Assembly (NCBI GenBank): GCA_025062325.1
Contig: JANXAL010000140.1
Span: forward strand, 60,204-124,203
DNA length: 64,000 nucleotides
Source of the DNA: Roseiflexus sp.
Lineage (GTDB): Bacteria; Chloroflexota; Chloroflexia; Chloroflexales; Roseiflexaceae
Direction: 5' to 3'
Part shown: positions 50,801 through 60,030 of the stretch, in pieces
How the letters are laid out: each line of letters opens with the position of its first letter
How positions within the stretch are numbered: position 1 is the first letter of the stretch
Translations under genes and position numbers: made by a program
Notes under the pieces: generated by a model
What the model saw: only the letters and a program-made list of their open reading frames with translations
Told to the model about the DNA's origin: nothing
Database searches by the model: none

Positions 50801-51837
50801 GTTTCGCTCAATCCCAATTCTTCCAGTGTAAACGGTTGCGTATCCGCACCGATTTCCGCGTCGGTTGCTTCTGTCGGAGGCGCTGCGATAGGTGATGCAG
50901 CATCAATTGCCAGCAGGCTGGCTAGGAAATCATCGCTATCGGCGTAGGTTGGGGGAGGAGTGGGCGGCGGAGGAGGCGGAGTCGAGACAGCAGTGGGCGT
51001 TGTCGCTTCCATCGAGCGAGTTGCAGCCAGTTGTTCCGCAGGAGCGGACACCTGCCGGTTGAGCCACTCAGTCTCGTCCCATTCTGGAAGCGTCGGTTCC
51101 GGCACATCGACAGGCGGGAGCGACTCGAACAACGTGCGCGCCGTAACCTGATATGGATCGATAGCTGCCGCCGTCTTCCAATAATGTTCGCCCGACGGAT
51201 TGCCAGAGGCTAGTTCGATATACCCCAGGATCAGGTTGGCCTTCAGCGCATAGGGATGCTGTGCAAGAATCGCGCGACACACCTCGGCCGCTTCTTCTTC
51301 CTGTTCATCGCGCCAGAGCGCTTCTGCCAGCGCTACTTGCACATCGAGGCGGTCGGGTTGGTCGGCTGCGACCTGACGAAACTCCGAGATGGCCTGCGGC
51401 AGCATGTGACCTTTAGCATACAACCGTGCCAATCCTGCACGGCTAAGGCGCAGATGAGCGTACTCGCTGCCCCACGCATCAGTATAAAGCCGCAGCAACT
51501 GGTTCCGCAATTCCGGCACATCGGGCTTAATTTCGAGCGCACGTTCAAACGCAGAGATGGCGCGATCAAGTTGCCCAAGGCGTTCACACGCCATCCCCAG
51601 CCCGACAAGCGCCGGAATATGCTCAGGGTCAAACTGCAGCGCACGCTCGAAATCAGCGCGCGCCTCCTCGTACTGGCGACCGGATAGATGCGCTTCTCCC
51701 AGTATCCGATGCGCTTCCAGGCAGTGGGGATAGGTATCAAGAATATGGTGCGCCATCCCGATCGCACGATCAAGGTCATTGGCTTCGAGCCATTGCCGGG
51801 CCTGGTCGAAAGCCATCTGCAGGCTCATCCGTGCCAT
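47821..51837 (-). CDS. Giant TPR scaffold with 13 PFSLEELGL-type motifs and a sigma-1.1-like segment
   Basis: 1338 residues. N-terminal TPRs (about 1-215: AREWL-type helices such as LEANDLDRAIGMAHHILDTY, FDPEHIPALVGLGMACERLG). Then an acidic, Pro/Ser/Glu-rich stretch with 13 short motifs of the form QPFSLEELGLSEEEIAxL, several separated by 37-residue periods. Residues about 948-1008 (RLIQIGRERGYVDIADIIAT ... IEEIGRRLHAARIEIRD) resemble sigma-70 region 1.1. A C-terminal TPR unit (about 1235-1338) ends the protein. No membrane segment. It looks like a cytoplasmic hub that recruits many copies of a partner, possibly the roadblock protein encoded next to it. Confidence 0.85.
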   Translation of the reverse strand: MARMSLQMAFDQARQWLEANDLDRAIGMAHHILDTYPHCLEAHRILGEAHLSGRQYEEARADFERALQFDPEHIPALVGLGMACERLGQLDRAISAFERALEIKPDVPELRNQLLRLYTDAWGSEYAHLRLSRAGLARLYAKGHMLPQAISEFRQVAADQPDRLDVQVALAEALWRDEQEEEAAEVCRAILAQHPYALKANLILGYIELASGNPSGEHYWKTAAAIDPYQVTARTLFESLPPVDVPEPTLPEWDETEWLNRQVSAPAEQLAATRSMEATTPTAVSTPPPPPPTPPPTYADSDDFLASLLAIDAASPIAAPPTEATDAEIGADTQPFTLEELGLSETELASLEAVEEERPKAADVSAQSEPVASASAPEEPPDLGAVQPFSLEELGLTPEEIASLDSVSASAPAPEEPPDLGAVQPFSLEELELTPEEIASLSGEPIISTSEPVHPEDVEIDMQPFSLDDIDLREIGRTPAPGLDVDFGAGDVPPDLQPFSIEELETGSLSGQADLGELPPSLQPFSLDEPPTPQRPRMAGLTPEEVVESPIEEEETFLPRGFSWQQPAQRTEPKFFQSTSEPSTPETETIFSKLQKRRESARLPHEEEPPMPPIAPDEHLGLFSLDNVSLRDDEKPESDVSSAAIPPVVEEQPQPVIPSNVGEPPAQGPSVSTPSVAGERSQARSLEEVESIESAIASGIIQPFSFADLGLTEEEIAALGLSAAPEAPARQTMTDMPTQEEPPAAVTPPVEAPAAPRAAERTSKALEEIESIEEAVASGQLQPFSLAELGLSEEEIAALGLGDMGKSAQSSAPIEPAPSAEPVPEKDVFESQPIFDTAVEPPTVDEEAPEPKTIPEPDVEEALGIEDLKPFSLADLGLSEEELAEFDLSGLDESGEEREEGPLGITEEDLATLGTGSDFEWVSEPSPTGKPSVAPAEPVGSVPEASSDDDVVNRLIQIGRERGYVDIADIIATVKDPEAEAARIEEIGRRLHAARIEIRDGDEIIDLEAEYAEEEALATPESAAATAAFDEEEDLMRPFSLEELGLSDDEIAMLAAAASRAAEPPAAPAEEPAPFSLGESEMADDEINMLAAAASRAAEPPAPAEEPLLTPFSLEELGLSDDEIALLNETASAISAPPPSPAAPEADATAWFDLEPVVNEPEAAAPSAPPDLHVKEARMPTVTPEPAAPPRPSEQLPAPPAAPAPPAAPPAPSVAAGKPPAPPSPSPVKATHDLSDYPELEEYLHMLEADPDNHLLRLSIARVGGQVGMPEMAMQHYRRLIKQNVLLDEVVEDLTEMIAETSDTNLLRKLHRALGDAYSRQGRFRDAMREYSWIPGQA

Positions 51838-52056
51838 GACGATCCTCCCGGTGTCCGAACTGCGGCGACGGCAGTGTCGTGTAATCTTTTACGCCCCGGA
51901 TAGAAACTGTGCGTGTCAGGGCGCAGCAGTACCCCGCCATGCGTAAAACTAGAGGCATTATAGCGCAAGCATCAAGGCGATGCAAGAGGATGCACACTGG
52001 AACACAGCAACGACCTGCAACCAGCGTTACAGGTCGTCGATGATCTGCTGCGGGTA

Positions 52057-52133
52057 TGGTCGGGGCGACTGGATTTGAACCAGCGACCTCCTGAACCCCA
52101 TTCAGGTGCGCTACCAGGCTGCGCCACGCCCCG
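52057..52133 (-). tRNA. tRNA-Pro (anticodon GGG), CCA encoded
   Basis: Minus-strand cloverleaf: acceptor CGGGGCG with CGCCCCG, discriminator A, encoded CCA at 52059-52057. The D arm is GCGCAGCCTGGTAGCGC, the anticodon stem CCTGA/TCAGG has loop ATGGGGT (anticodon GGG), and the T arm reads GGTTCAAATCC. 74 nt plus CCA. Confidence 0.96.
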
Positions 52134-52180
52134 TGGCGCTTTGTATTGTAGCCCTGCCTGGCTGTTCTGTCAATCTGCGC

Positions 52181-52834
52181 TTAGGGAACAAATCGCTGCT
52201 GCACCATACCGCGCAGTCCGAGCGCCTGCGCGATCATCTCAACCACTTCGCGCCGTGCGGCAGCATCGTGTGCAAAATCAAGATCATCCGTTTCAATGCG
52301 CAACACCGGGCATAATTCAAAACGCCGCAGCCATTCGTCGTAACGCCGGTTCAGATGTTCCAGATAGGCCGGCGGAAGAGCGCGCTCCATAGGACGATCA
52401 CGTTCATTGATGCGCCGGATCAGAGTCGGTACGCTGGCGTGCAGATGGACGAGCAGCGTCGGCGGGGCAATACCCTGCACCAGCGCCATGAACAACTGCC
52501 GGTAGGTGCGGAAGTCGCGATGGCTGAGGATGCGCTGCTCCAGCAGCCCCTTCACGAAGACCTCGTAATCTTCGTAAATGCTGCGATCCTGGCAGACTGA
52601 AATCGGCGTATCGGCAATTTCAAGGTGTTGCTGGTAGCGCTGCGCGAGAAACCAGATTTGTGAATGAAAACCCCAGCGCTCAGGATCGCGATAGTAGTCC
52701 TCCAGATACGGATGATCGGCGACCAGTTCATAGTATGGCTGCCAGTTGAACTCTTCCGCCAGAATGCCGACCAGCGTACTCTTGCCGACGCCGATGTTGC
52801 CAGCAATGATCACATGATACCGTCCATTTCTCAC
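52181..52834 (-). CDS. Deoxynucleoside kinase
   Basis: 217 residues, usual length for dCK/dGK-type kinases. The P-loop is GNIGVGKSTL (about 12-21). The segment FHSQIWFLAQRYQQH has the conserved nucleoside-binding Gln, CQDRSIYEDYEVF carries the DRS motif, and the lid is RRINERDRPMER. It phosphorylates deoxynucleosides for dNTP salvage. Its upstream neighbour on the same strand is a membrane glycosyltransferase whose stop lies 21 bases before its start, so they may share a transcript. Specificity cannot be told from sequence. Confidence 0.92.
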   Translation of the reverse strand: MRNGRYHVIIAGNIGVGKSTLVGILAEEFNWQPYYELVADHPYLEDYYRDPERWGFHSQIWFLAQRYQQHLEIADTPISVCQDRSIYEDYEVFVKGLLEQRILSHRDFRTYRQLFMALVQGIAPPTLLVHLHASVPTLIRRINERDRPMERALPPAYLEHLNRRYDEWLRRFELCPVLRIETDDLDFAHDAAARREVVEMIAQALGLRGMVQQRFVP

Positions 52835-52855
52835 AGGCGATCTCCTATGCGAGTG

Positions 52856-54937
52856 TCAGGGCGGCAGATAGGCGATGAACAGGACAACCGGCTCCCATTC
52901 CCCCTGAAAGCGCTCGATTGCGCCGCCGGGGAAGCGTTGCTGCACGACTGCGAGTTCTGCTTCGCGCTCCGGTAGGAAGATGAAGATCGGACGTTTCCCC
53001 GCAGGCGGCGGCATGATCTGCACCGGGTCGGTTATTGTTTCGTGCACATCCATGCCCTCAATACCGGAGGCGATGAAGCGGATGGTTCCATTCCCGAAGA
53101 AAATGCGCGGCGGGGTAAACATATATACATACACCGGCGCAGGTTGCGCCTTTACGTAGTGCGCCAGTTTTGTTGCAATTTCGGTGTTGGTCCAGCCATA
53201 CGTGCGGCGCGGGATGTAGTCGTAAAAGTAAAAATGCACGTTCCATCCCGCCAGCAGCGCAACCAGCGCAACTGCCATTGCGCCGCGTTTTCGGTCAGTC
53301 CATCCGAACGCCTGTCCCGTGATCGCGACAATGCGCTGCAGAGCTAGCATCACCAGCAGACAGAGCGCGGGAGCAGTGGTCAGATACCGCGGACTCTCCG
53401 GCGAGTTGACCAGGATCATTCCGCCCAGCACTGCCGCACCCGCTAACCACGCGACCGGAAGAAACCATTCAGAACGTCGCCAGTTGCCCAGCGCAAGGGC
53501 CGCACCTAGCACCAGCAATACCGAAGACAGGGGGTCCAGCAGCGCGATTTTTGGGTCGTACCAGGCGCCGCGATCGGGCACGAAGGTGTAAGCGCCAAAA
53601 CTCTGGCGCGCTTGATCAATGATGATGTGAGTGAGCGGAATGCCCTCCGCCAATTTCTGTTCCAGCCAACCGCTCTGCACTGCGCCGACCATCGCCAGGC
53701 GAGCGGTTAGCGCCGATGGATTGGCGATGAAATGGGCGATGAGCGGACCAAACCCGAGCAGAAACCCGCCAATGATCAGGGGCAAACGCGGCGCCAGCCA
53801 GCGGAAGCGTCGCCAGTCGGCGATGGTCAGGTGCGCGACGAGCACTGCAATCAGCACCGGCGTCAACCGTGACCCCATATAGAAGTGCTGCGCAATCCCG
53901 CAGATGATCCCCGTCCATCCCAGAGCAAAGGCCGATAAACGGCGCACGCCGGTGAAGAACGCAATGAATGCGGACAATGCCAGGAGCGGATCGACGATAT
54001 TGTTGACCCCCAAACGGCTGAAGTGAATATGGAAATGAAAGACGGCAAGGAGCGTCGCCGCACCGAAGGCGACGCCGCGCCCAAACAACGGGCGTGCAAA
54101 CAGGTAGAGCAGCGGAACAGTCGCTGCGCCGATCAGCGCTGACAGCATGCGCAGGCCGAAGACGTTGTTGCCAAACACGCTTAGGGAGAGCGCCTGAATG
54201 AAGAACCAGAGCGTCGGATGCGACAGCCATCCGGTGACGAACGGATTGGTGATGCGCCCCTCGAGCACGCCGCGGGCTTCCATGCCCATCTCACCCTCAT
54301 CGCCGCCGAAGTTTTGCGGGATGGTTTCGATGAAAATCATGCGCAGTGCAAGTGCAACCACGGTCAGGGTTGCGACTGCCAGGAGTTCGCGTCGGGTCCA
54401 GGGTTCCCCTTCGAAACCATTATCGCAGCGCTGATCGAGGAGACGTGCACCCGCCAGGAAGAAGCCCATGCTTGCCAGCCACGCGGTCAGCGCAGGCGCA
54501 GGGCGCAACGCAGGCGTCGCCGCGCACCAGAATGCGATGCCGCTGCTGGCGACCGCCATAAGGAACAGCAGGTAATACGGGGGCAGGCGATCCAGCCATC
54601 CAACAAACCGCGACGGAGGAACGGAGCCGTTTCGTGCGGTCCAATCGCGCGTCCAGGAGCCTAGCGCCACGAATGCCGCGCTGGCAAGCGTCAGCAGCGC
54701 GGCGCCTGCCCACAGATTTGGCGGTGTGCTGATCATGAACACCTGACCAACCCACGCCAGGGCGAGCGTAGCCAGAAGCAGCGTAAACAGGTTGACACCG
54801 GCATACGAGTGAGGGTGCGACGTGGAGATGGACGATGCAGACTCCTCGGACCGCCAACCATTTTCTAGAGCGACAGTTTCATCCTCAACTGCTGATGGTG
54901 ATGGCACGACGTTTTGCATGAGCGACTCTGGTTCCAC
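52856..54937 (-). CDS. Membrane glycosyltransferase, GT39/ArnT-like
   Basis: 693 residues with about 11-12 membrane helices and a soluble C-terminal part (about 590-693). The first external loop carries the acidic motif FGGDEGEMGMEARGVLEG, and the order of helices (LLYLFARPLFGRGVAFGAAT, HFSRLGVNNIVDPLLALSAF) matches lipid-phosphate-sugar glycosyltransferases of the GT-C class. It should transfer a sugar from a polyprenyl-phosphate donor on the outer face. The upstream neighbour is a GT4-methyltransferase fusion, pointing to a surface glycan or glycolipid pathway. Confidence 0.85.
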   Translation of the reverse strand: MEPESLMQNVVPSPSAVEDETVALENGWRSEESASSISTSHPHSYAGVNLFTLLLATLALAWVGQVFMISTPPNLWAGAALLTLASAAFVALGSWTRDWTARNGSVPPSRFVGWLDRLPPYYLLFLMAVASSGIAFWCAATPALRPAPALTAWLASMGFFLAGARLLDQRCDNGFEGEPWTRRELLAVATLTVVALALRMIFIETIPQNFGGDEGEMGMEARGVLEGRITNPFVTGWLSHPTLWFFIQALSLSVFGNNVFGLRMLSALIGAATVPLLYLFARPLFGRGVAFGAATLLAVFHFHIHFSRLGVNNIVDPLLALSAFIAFFTGVRRLSAFALGWTGIICGIAQHFYMGSRLTPVLIAVLVAHLTIADWRRFRWLAPRLPLIIGGFLLGFGPLIAHFIANPSALTARLAMVGAVQSGWLEQKLAEGIPLTHIIIDQARQSFGAYTFVPDRGAWYDPKIALLDPLSSVLLVLGAALALGNWRRSEWFLPVAWLAGAAVLGGMILVNSPESPRYLTTAPALCLLVMLALQRIVAITGQAFGWTDRKRGAMAVALVALLAGWNVHFYFYDYIPRRTYGWTNTEIATKLAHYVKAQPAPVYVYMFTPPRIFFGNGTIRFIASGIEGMDVHETITDPVQIMPPPAGKRPIFIFLPEREAELAVVQQRFPGGAIERFQGEWEPVVLFIAYLPP

Positions 54938-54995
54938 ACGTCAAGTTGGCGGATCAGCTCCGTAACAGCGGGGCGTGCGCATGGGGCGCAAGGGT

Positions 54996-57128
54996 TCAGA
55001 CAGGCTTCCGCGCTTTCAGAACAATGTTGACGAACGTTTGTTCATCACCGCGCAGATGATCGTTGCGCGCATCGACCAGGCGGAACAATCGGATCCCCAG
55101 GTTGATCGGATTAAGGAGACTGCCGGTGTTGCGTTCACCGCGGAACCGGTCGGCGCTGTCACGGAAGCGGCGCGGCAGCAGATTCTTTTCAATCAGCGGC
55201 TTCCCGATACTGTACACAATGAAGTGAATGAACGGAAACGCATAGTGTGTTTGCTCTTCGAGCGCTTCGATGGCAAACCCTGCGCCTGCCACGACGTCGC
55301 GCAGCGTTTCCGGACGATACAACCGCCAATGGTTGCTCCACAGACCGGCGATCGGCCCGGCGCTTCGAATAGGGCGACCCCCAAGCGCCTCAATTGTTTT
55401 GTTGATCGGGTCCCACCAGAACGGGTAATTGGCGTGCGGCACACTGAGCGCCAGGATGCCGCCGGGCTTGAGGACGCGAAAGATTTCGCGCAACGCGCCG
55501 CGATCATCGGCAAGGTGTTCGAGCACCTCGGCCATTAGCACCTTGTCGAAACTGTTGTCTGCGAACGGAAGGCGCTGAATATCGACCTTCGACAGGCTGG
55601 CTGGCACCTGCTCGCGTTCTGCCCAGCGCAGGCGCTCCATGTCGCCATCGACGCCTATCAAGCTTAACCGGCGCAACCGCCCCATGAACATCAGGTAGAC
55701 CCCCATGCCGCACCCGCAATCGAGCACGGTTTCGCCATCTTGGAGTTCGAGGTAGTCCAGCAGAGTCACGGTGCGGCGGCGATACGCCATATCCGCCTCA
55801 TTGCGCAGCAAACGCTCGAGGATCGCCCGATCTTCAGCAGAAAGAGACCCGGATTGCAGAGTGTCGACGGAGTGCGAAGCGGATGAAGCAAACACACTCG
55901 TTGTTGCCGTCACTGGCGCTGCCGCGATGATGGGGAAGGTGCTGCGCACCAGCCGCCGGCTGGCACGCGCAGCAAGGCTCGTGCGGCTCCGCGTGCGCAC
56001 CAATTGCTCGAGCAACCGCTCATAAGCGTCAATGGTCTCTTGGGTATTGAAAATGCGGCGTACACGGGCTGGGATCGGCCGGTAGCACTCCCGGTCGCGC
56101 AGCGTCTCAAGGATCGTCTGCGCCAATGCTGGCGGATTATACGGCGGCGCCAGACGCCCGAAGCCGGTTTCGCGCACCACCACGCGCGCACCAGGGATGT
56201 CCGTTGCCACAACGGGAGTTCCGCATAACATCGCCTCGATCTGTGTCAGCGCCATCATATCGGTATGGCTGGGCAACACGAACAGATCGAGCATAGCGTA
56301 GAAGTGCGCGAGCTGCTGGCGATCCCGGATGAGACCAAGAAACGTAATATGGTCTCGCTGCGCTTCAATCAGCGGCTGACAGACCCGATAAAAATCATCA
56401 TAGACGACATTCCGTTCACCGGCGAACACTAGATGCGCCTCGGGCAATGTGGCGCGAATGAGCGGCAACGCCCGCAGCAGATCATCGAACCCCTTTTCGC
56501 TCACCCAGCGACCAGCAAAACCGATCAGGCATTTTCCTTCGAGACCCAGTTCGCGCTTCCAGGCGGCGGCGGCGGCAGGATCGGGCTCAGGAAACTCCAC
56601 TGGCGGATAGATACAGGTCAGTTTGTCGCGGAAGGGCCAGAGCAACGGCGAATGACGGGCGTAATCCTCGCTGTAGGATGTGATGCCGTCTGCAAGTGTT
56701 GCTGCAAAGCGGAGAATATGGAATGCGGCGTGTTCGATCAGTTTTTCGGCCAGGCTATCCGGCATGACCACATCGCCGTGGTGAGTCATGAGCAGAGGGC
56801 GCCCCAGCATGCGGCAGAGCGCCGCCACCAGCGGCGCTTCAGGGAGCGGCGTGTGGATCTGCACAACATCGTGTTCCGCGATGAGCTGCGCCGCCGCCCA
56901 CGGAAACGCAGGCGTAATCATACCGCGGCTGAACCGTGCAATGGGCCAGAGACGAACGACGCGCACGCCGTTGACCATCTCGTCCCGCGCCAGATCAGGA
57001 CGATGCCTGGTCGTGAGCACCGTCACCCGATGGCCTCGCGCTGCTAGATGCTCCGCCACCCGCACTGCGTGAACCGTCAGGCCCGTCCAGTGAGGGTGAT
57101 AGTAGGTCAGCACTACCAGAATATTCAT
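54996..57128 (-). CDS. GT4 glycosyltransferase fused to a SAM methyltransferase
   Basis: 710 residues from ATG 57128; the longer frame adds an unlikely N-terminus. Residues about 1-375 are a GT-B glycosyltransferase: NILVVLTYYHPHWTGLTVHA, MTHHGDVV, FAGRWVSEKGFDDLLRALPL, TQIEAMLCGTPVVATDIPGA. A Ser/Ala/Arg-rich linker (about 376-425) leads to a class I methyltransferase (about 430-710): VLDCGCGMGVYLMFMG near 466, IGVDGDMERL, PFADNSFDKVLMAEVLEHL, VLKPGGILALSVPHA. One protein thus could add and methylate a sugar, or act on the same lipid-linked glycan. It precedes the GT39-like gene on the same strand. Confidence 0.9.
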   Translation of the reverse strand: MNILVVLTYYHPHWTGLTVHAVRVAEHLAARGHRVTVLTTRHRPDLARDEMVNGVRVVRLWPIARFSRGMITPAFPWAAAQLIAEHDVVQIHTPLPEAPLVAALCRMLGRPLLMTHHGDVVMPDSLAEKLIEHAAFHILRFAATLADGITSYSEDYARHSPLLWPFRDKLTCIYPPVEFPEPDPAAAAAWKRELGLEGKCLIGFAGRWVSEKGFDDLLRALPLIRATLPEAHLVFAGERNVVYDDFYRVCQPLIEAQRDHITFLGLIRDRQQLAHFYAMLDLFVLPSHTDMMALTQIEAMLCGTPVVATDIPGARVVVRETGFGRLAPPYNPPALAQTILETLRDRECYRPIPARVRRIFNTQETIDAYERLLEQLVRTRSRTSLAARASRRLVRSTFPIIAAAPVTATTSVFASSASHSVDTLQSGSLSAEDRAILERLLRNEADMAYRRRTVTLLDYLELQDGETVLDCGCGMGVYLMFMGRLRRLSLIGVDGDMERLRWAEREQVPASLSKVDIQRLPFADNSFDKVLMAEVLEHLADDRGALREIFRVLKPGGILALSVPHANYPFWWDPINKTIEALGGRPIRSAGPIAGLWSNHWRLYRPETLRDVVAGAGFAIEALEEQTHYAFPFIHFIVYSIGKPLIEKNLLPRRFRDSADRFRGERNTGSLLNPINLGIRLFRLVDARNDHLRGDEQTFVNIVLKARKPV

Positions 57129-57265
57129 CGCCGCATATCTTTGCCGCTCTGGATTCGCCGCATCACAGGCGCAACAAACTGGTGGTATTATAGCAGACGC
57201 ACCGCCGAAAGCGCCAGATACCAATTCGTACCGGTTGTACGACAAGGCATGGAGAAAATTTGTGC

Positions 57266-57294
57266 TTGACAGAATGGAACATGCATGCTACACT
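57266..57294 (+). promoter_or_regulatory. Consensus sigma-70-like promoter of ssb
   Basis: TTGACA at 57266-57271, a 17-base spacer and TACACT at 57289-57294. Transcription would start near 57301, leaving a leader of about 90 bases with a strong AGGAGG before ATG 57391. Confidence 0.75.
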
Positions 57295-57390
57295 CGGTAC
57301 ATCAGCAGCGGGCCGGTATCCGGGGCGCGTCGGATGGGCGAAGGTCCTGGTGGGACGACACCGGTACGGTCGGGAAGAGGAGGTTAGGGA

Positions 57391-57924
57391 ATGGCCAGGG
57401 ATCTGAACAAGGTGATGCTCACCGGTCATCTGGGAGCGGACCCGGAGATGCGATTCACCCCCCAGGGAAGTGCAGTGACGACGTTTCGCGTGGCATCGAA
57501 TCGCTCCTGGAAGTCAGGAGATGGCGTTCAGCATGAAGACACAGAGTGGTTCCGCGTCGTAGCATGGGATAAGCTGGCGGAGATCTGCAATGAGTATTTG
57601 AAGAAAGGAACGCGCGTCTACATTGAAGGCCGTCTGCAAACACGCAGCTGGGAGGATCGCAACACCGGCGAAAAGCGCTATGTGACCGAAGTCGTTGCAC
57701 AGGATATGATTATCCTGACGCCAAAAGGCGATCGTGTTCCTCCAGCAGAGCCTGATGATCTAGAGGCACAGGCGATTGGGAGCGGGCACACTGCCCGACG
57801 AGCGCTAGCGCCCGCGGCCCCATCCGAAGCAATGTCCGGCAGCCCCGCGCGCGCAGGTGCGCCTCGTGTGCCTGGTCGTAACATGCCGCAGCCGGTCGAG
57901 AGCGAGGACGATTTGCCATTCTAG
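57391..57924 (+). CDS. ssb: Single-stranded DNA-binding protein
   Basis: 177 residues. The OB fold (about 1-110) reads [69 protein letters not shown] and [11 protein letters not shown]. The tail ends SEDDLPF, the acidic tip that recruits replication and repair partners. AGGAGG lies about 12 bases before the start, and a consensus promoter and a terminator frame the gene, so it is monocistronic. Confidence 0.97.
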   Translation: MARDLNKVMLTGHLGADPEMRFTPQGSAVTTFRVASNRSWKSGDGVQHEDTEWFRVVAWDKLAEICNEYLKKGTRVYIEGRLQTRSWEDRNTGEKRYVTEVVAQDMIILTPKGDRVPPAEPDDLEAQAIGSGHTARRALAPAAPSEAMSGSPARAGAPRVPGRNMPQPVESEDDLPF

Positions 57925-57959
57925 GGCGTCTGCATCGAAATTAGCCAATTTGGCACATA

Positions 57960-58001
57960 TGCCAGGAGGCAGAGCAAGCTTATCCTCCTGGCATTTTGTT
58001 C
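57960..58001 (+). terminator. Intrinsic terminator of ssb
   Basis: 10-bp stem TGCCAGGAGG / CCTCCTGGCA around a 14-base loop, followed by TTTTGTT, beginning 35 bases after the ssb stop. Confidence 0.8.
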
Positions 58002-58196
58002 CCTCATCCGTTCCTGAGTTTGCTTGAAGTCGCCTGGGCGACACAATAGGAGCGAATCGGCGCAGAAGCAGAGCGCCGCCATGCACTCACGAAGCATGCC
58101 CTCCGCTACGCTGAAGCGCGTTGCTCACGGCTGCGCGCCTGAAGCTCCGCACTACGTATCACCGGCAGACGCGCTCATCTGTAACCTGCGCTTTCA

Positions 58197-59690
58197 CTAG
58201 TAGTTGTCGATCTGCGCGCGCTGGAGCTTGCCCGAAAAGTCCACATAGATCGATTTCCACTCGCTAAAGACGTCCAGCACCTGGACGCCGCCCTCGCGGT
58301 GACCGTTGCCGGTTCCCTTGGTGCCGCCGAACGGTAGATGGATCTCGGCGCCAATGGTTGGCGCATTCACATATACGATGCCGGTGTACAGGTCGCGCAT
58401 GGCGCGGAAGGCGGCGTTTACGTCGCGGGTGTAGATTGCAGATGACAGACCATATGGCACATCGTTGGCGACATCAATCGCTTCTTCCAGGCTGTCGACT
58501 GTAATGATCGACAGCACTGGTCCGAAAATCTCTTCCTGGGCAATGCGCATGTGGCGCTGGACATCGACGAAGATCGTCGGTTGGTGGAAGAATCCGTAGG
58601 CATAATCGCCATCACGCAGGACCTGCCCGCCAACGACCAGGCGCGCCCCTTCGCGCTTGCCGATTTCGACGTATCGCTGCACCGTATCGAGCTGGCTCTG
58701 GTTGATCAACGGTCCCATCTCGACAGTTTCATCGAGACCGTTGCCGACCTTCAGCCGCTCGGCGCGATCCGCCAGACGCTCGGTCAGTTCGCCAACCACA
58801 GCGCGGTGGGCAATCAGTCGCGAGGTAGCAGTGCAGCGTTGCCCAGTCGTGCCAAAGGCGCCCCAGATGGCGCCGTCCACAACCAGATTGAGGTCGGCGT
58901 CGTCCATCACGATCATTGGGTTTTTGCCGCCCATCTCCAGCGAGACGCGCTTCATCCCCTCGGCGCCGACGCGCGCGACTTTGCTGCCAATCTCAGTCGA
59001 ACCGGTGAACGAAATGACCTGAACATCGGGATGGCGGATGAGCGGCTCGCCAACGCGACTGCCGCTACCGGTGACGATGTTGACTACGCCGTCGGGAATG
59101 CCTGCTTCGAGCAGGCATTGGACCAGGTTGTACACCGACAGCGGGGTATCTGAGGCAGGCTTGATGACCACGGTGTTGCCAACGATCAGCGCGGGCAGAA
59201 TCTTCCACGATGGAATCGCCATTGGAAAGTTCCACGGGGTGATCAATCCGCAGACGCCAACCGGCTGTCGCACCGACATCTGAAACTTGTCTGGCATTTC
59301 GGAAGGGGTCGTTTGCCCATAGAGACGCCGCCCTTCGCCCGCCATAAAGAAGCACATGTCGATAGCTTCCTGGACATCGCCGCGCGTCTCCTTGAGCACC
59401 TTGCCCATCTCACGAGTCATGTCGCGCGCGTACTGCTCTTTGCGCTCAACGAGCAACTGCGCGGCTCTGAACAGGATCTCGCCACGCTTTGGTGCGGGAA
59501 CCAACCGCCAGTGGCGATATGCCCGCTTCGCCGCCTCGACCGCCGCCTGTACATCACGTTCGTCGCTATCCTGGAAGATACCAATGATCTCACGAGTATC
59601 CGCCGGATTGCGGTTCTCGAATGTGCGTCCGCTTGCTGAGTCGACAAACTTGCCGCCGATCAGGTTCCGATAGACCGGAGGGGTTGACAT
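58197..59690 (-). CDS. NAD(P)-dependent aldehyde dehydrogenase
   Basis: 497 residues, normal length. It oxidises an aldehyde to the acid. Motifs: [49 protein letters not shown] (catalytic Glu), [11 protein letters not shown] (catalytic Cys near 295), [10 protein letters not shown] and the C-terminal [16 protein letters not shown]. The sequence resembles the succinate-semialdehyde, alpha-ketoglutarate-semialdehyde and aminoadipate-semialdehyde group, so the substrate is open. No operon partners; convergent with the ssb terminator region and separated from argD by 340 bases. Confidence 0.93.
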   Translation of the reverse strand: MSTPPVYRNLIGGKFVDSASGRTFENRNPADTREIIGIFQDSDERDVQAAVEAAKRAYRHWRLVPAPKRGEILFRAAQLLVERKEQYARDMTREMGKVLKETRGDVQEAIDMCFFMAGEGRRLYGQTTPSEMPDKFQMSVRQPVGVCGLITPWNFPMAIPSWKILPALIVGNTVVIKPASDTPLSVYNLVQCLLEAGIPDGVVNIVTGSGSRVGEPLIRHPDVQVISFTGSTEIGSKVARVGAEGMKRVSLEMGGKNPMIVMDDADLNLVVDGAIWGAFGTTGQRCTATSRLIAHRAVVGELTERLADRAERLKVGNGLDETVEMGPLINQSQLDTVQRYVEIGKREGARLVVGGQVLRDGDYAYGFFHQPTIFVDVQRHMRIAQEEIFGPVLSIITVDSLEEAIDVANDVPYGLSSAIYTRDVNAAFRAMRDLYTGIVYVNAPTIGAEIHLPFGGTKGTGNGHREGGVQVLDVFSEWKSIYVDFSGKLQRAQIDNY

Positions 59691-60030
59691 ATGCGTTCTC
59701 CTTTGAACTGCGAGCGCGGCAATGATGTGGAGCGACTGCGCTCGATTGCTCTGGCAGATAGTGCTGATTCGGCGCGATTATAGCATGGCTTGCCTGCCTG
59801 CGCAGGTTAGACCGGGCTAGAACAGATTATCGAGACCATCAACCCGACGTGTCGGGCAGTCGGCGTTGACGCGCCTTGCCATGTTGGCGGCGCGAGGCGT
59901 AGCAAGGTGCGCCTCATCTGGCGGCAGCCTAGAGCCGGACCAAATAAGGGCGGGTCTCAAACCCGCCCTTACACCGCTGCCGCGTGATGTGTGAGGAAGT
60001 GCTCCAATGCGCAAAGGCTGCGCGCAGTTT
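59691..60030. other. Intergenic stretch after argD with a strong hairpin
   Basis: A perfect 11-bp stem, TAAGGGCGGGT / ACCCGCCCTTA with a CTCAA loop, lies at 59945-59971. On the minus strand it is followed by TTTGG and could terminate argD. No gene seen in the stretch. Confidence 0.5.
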
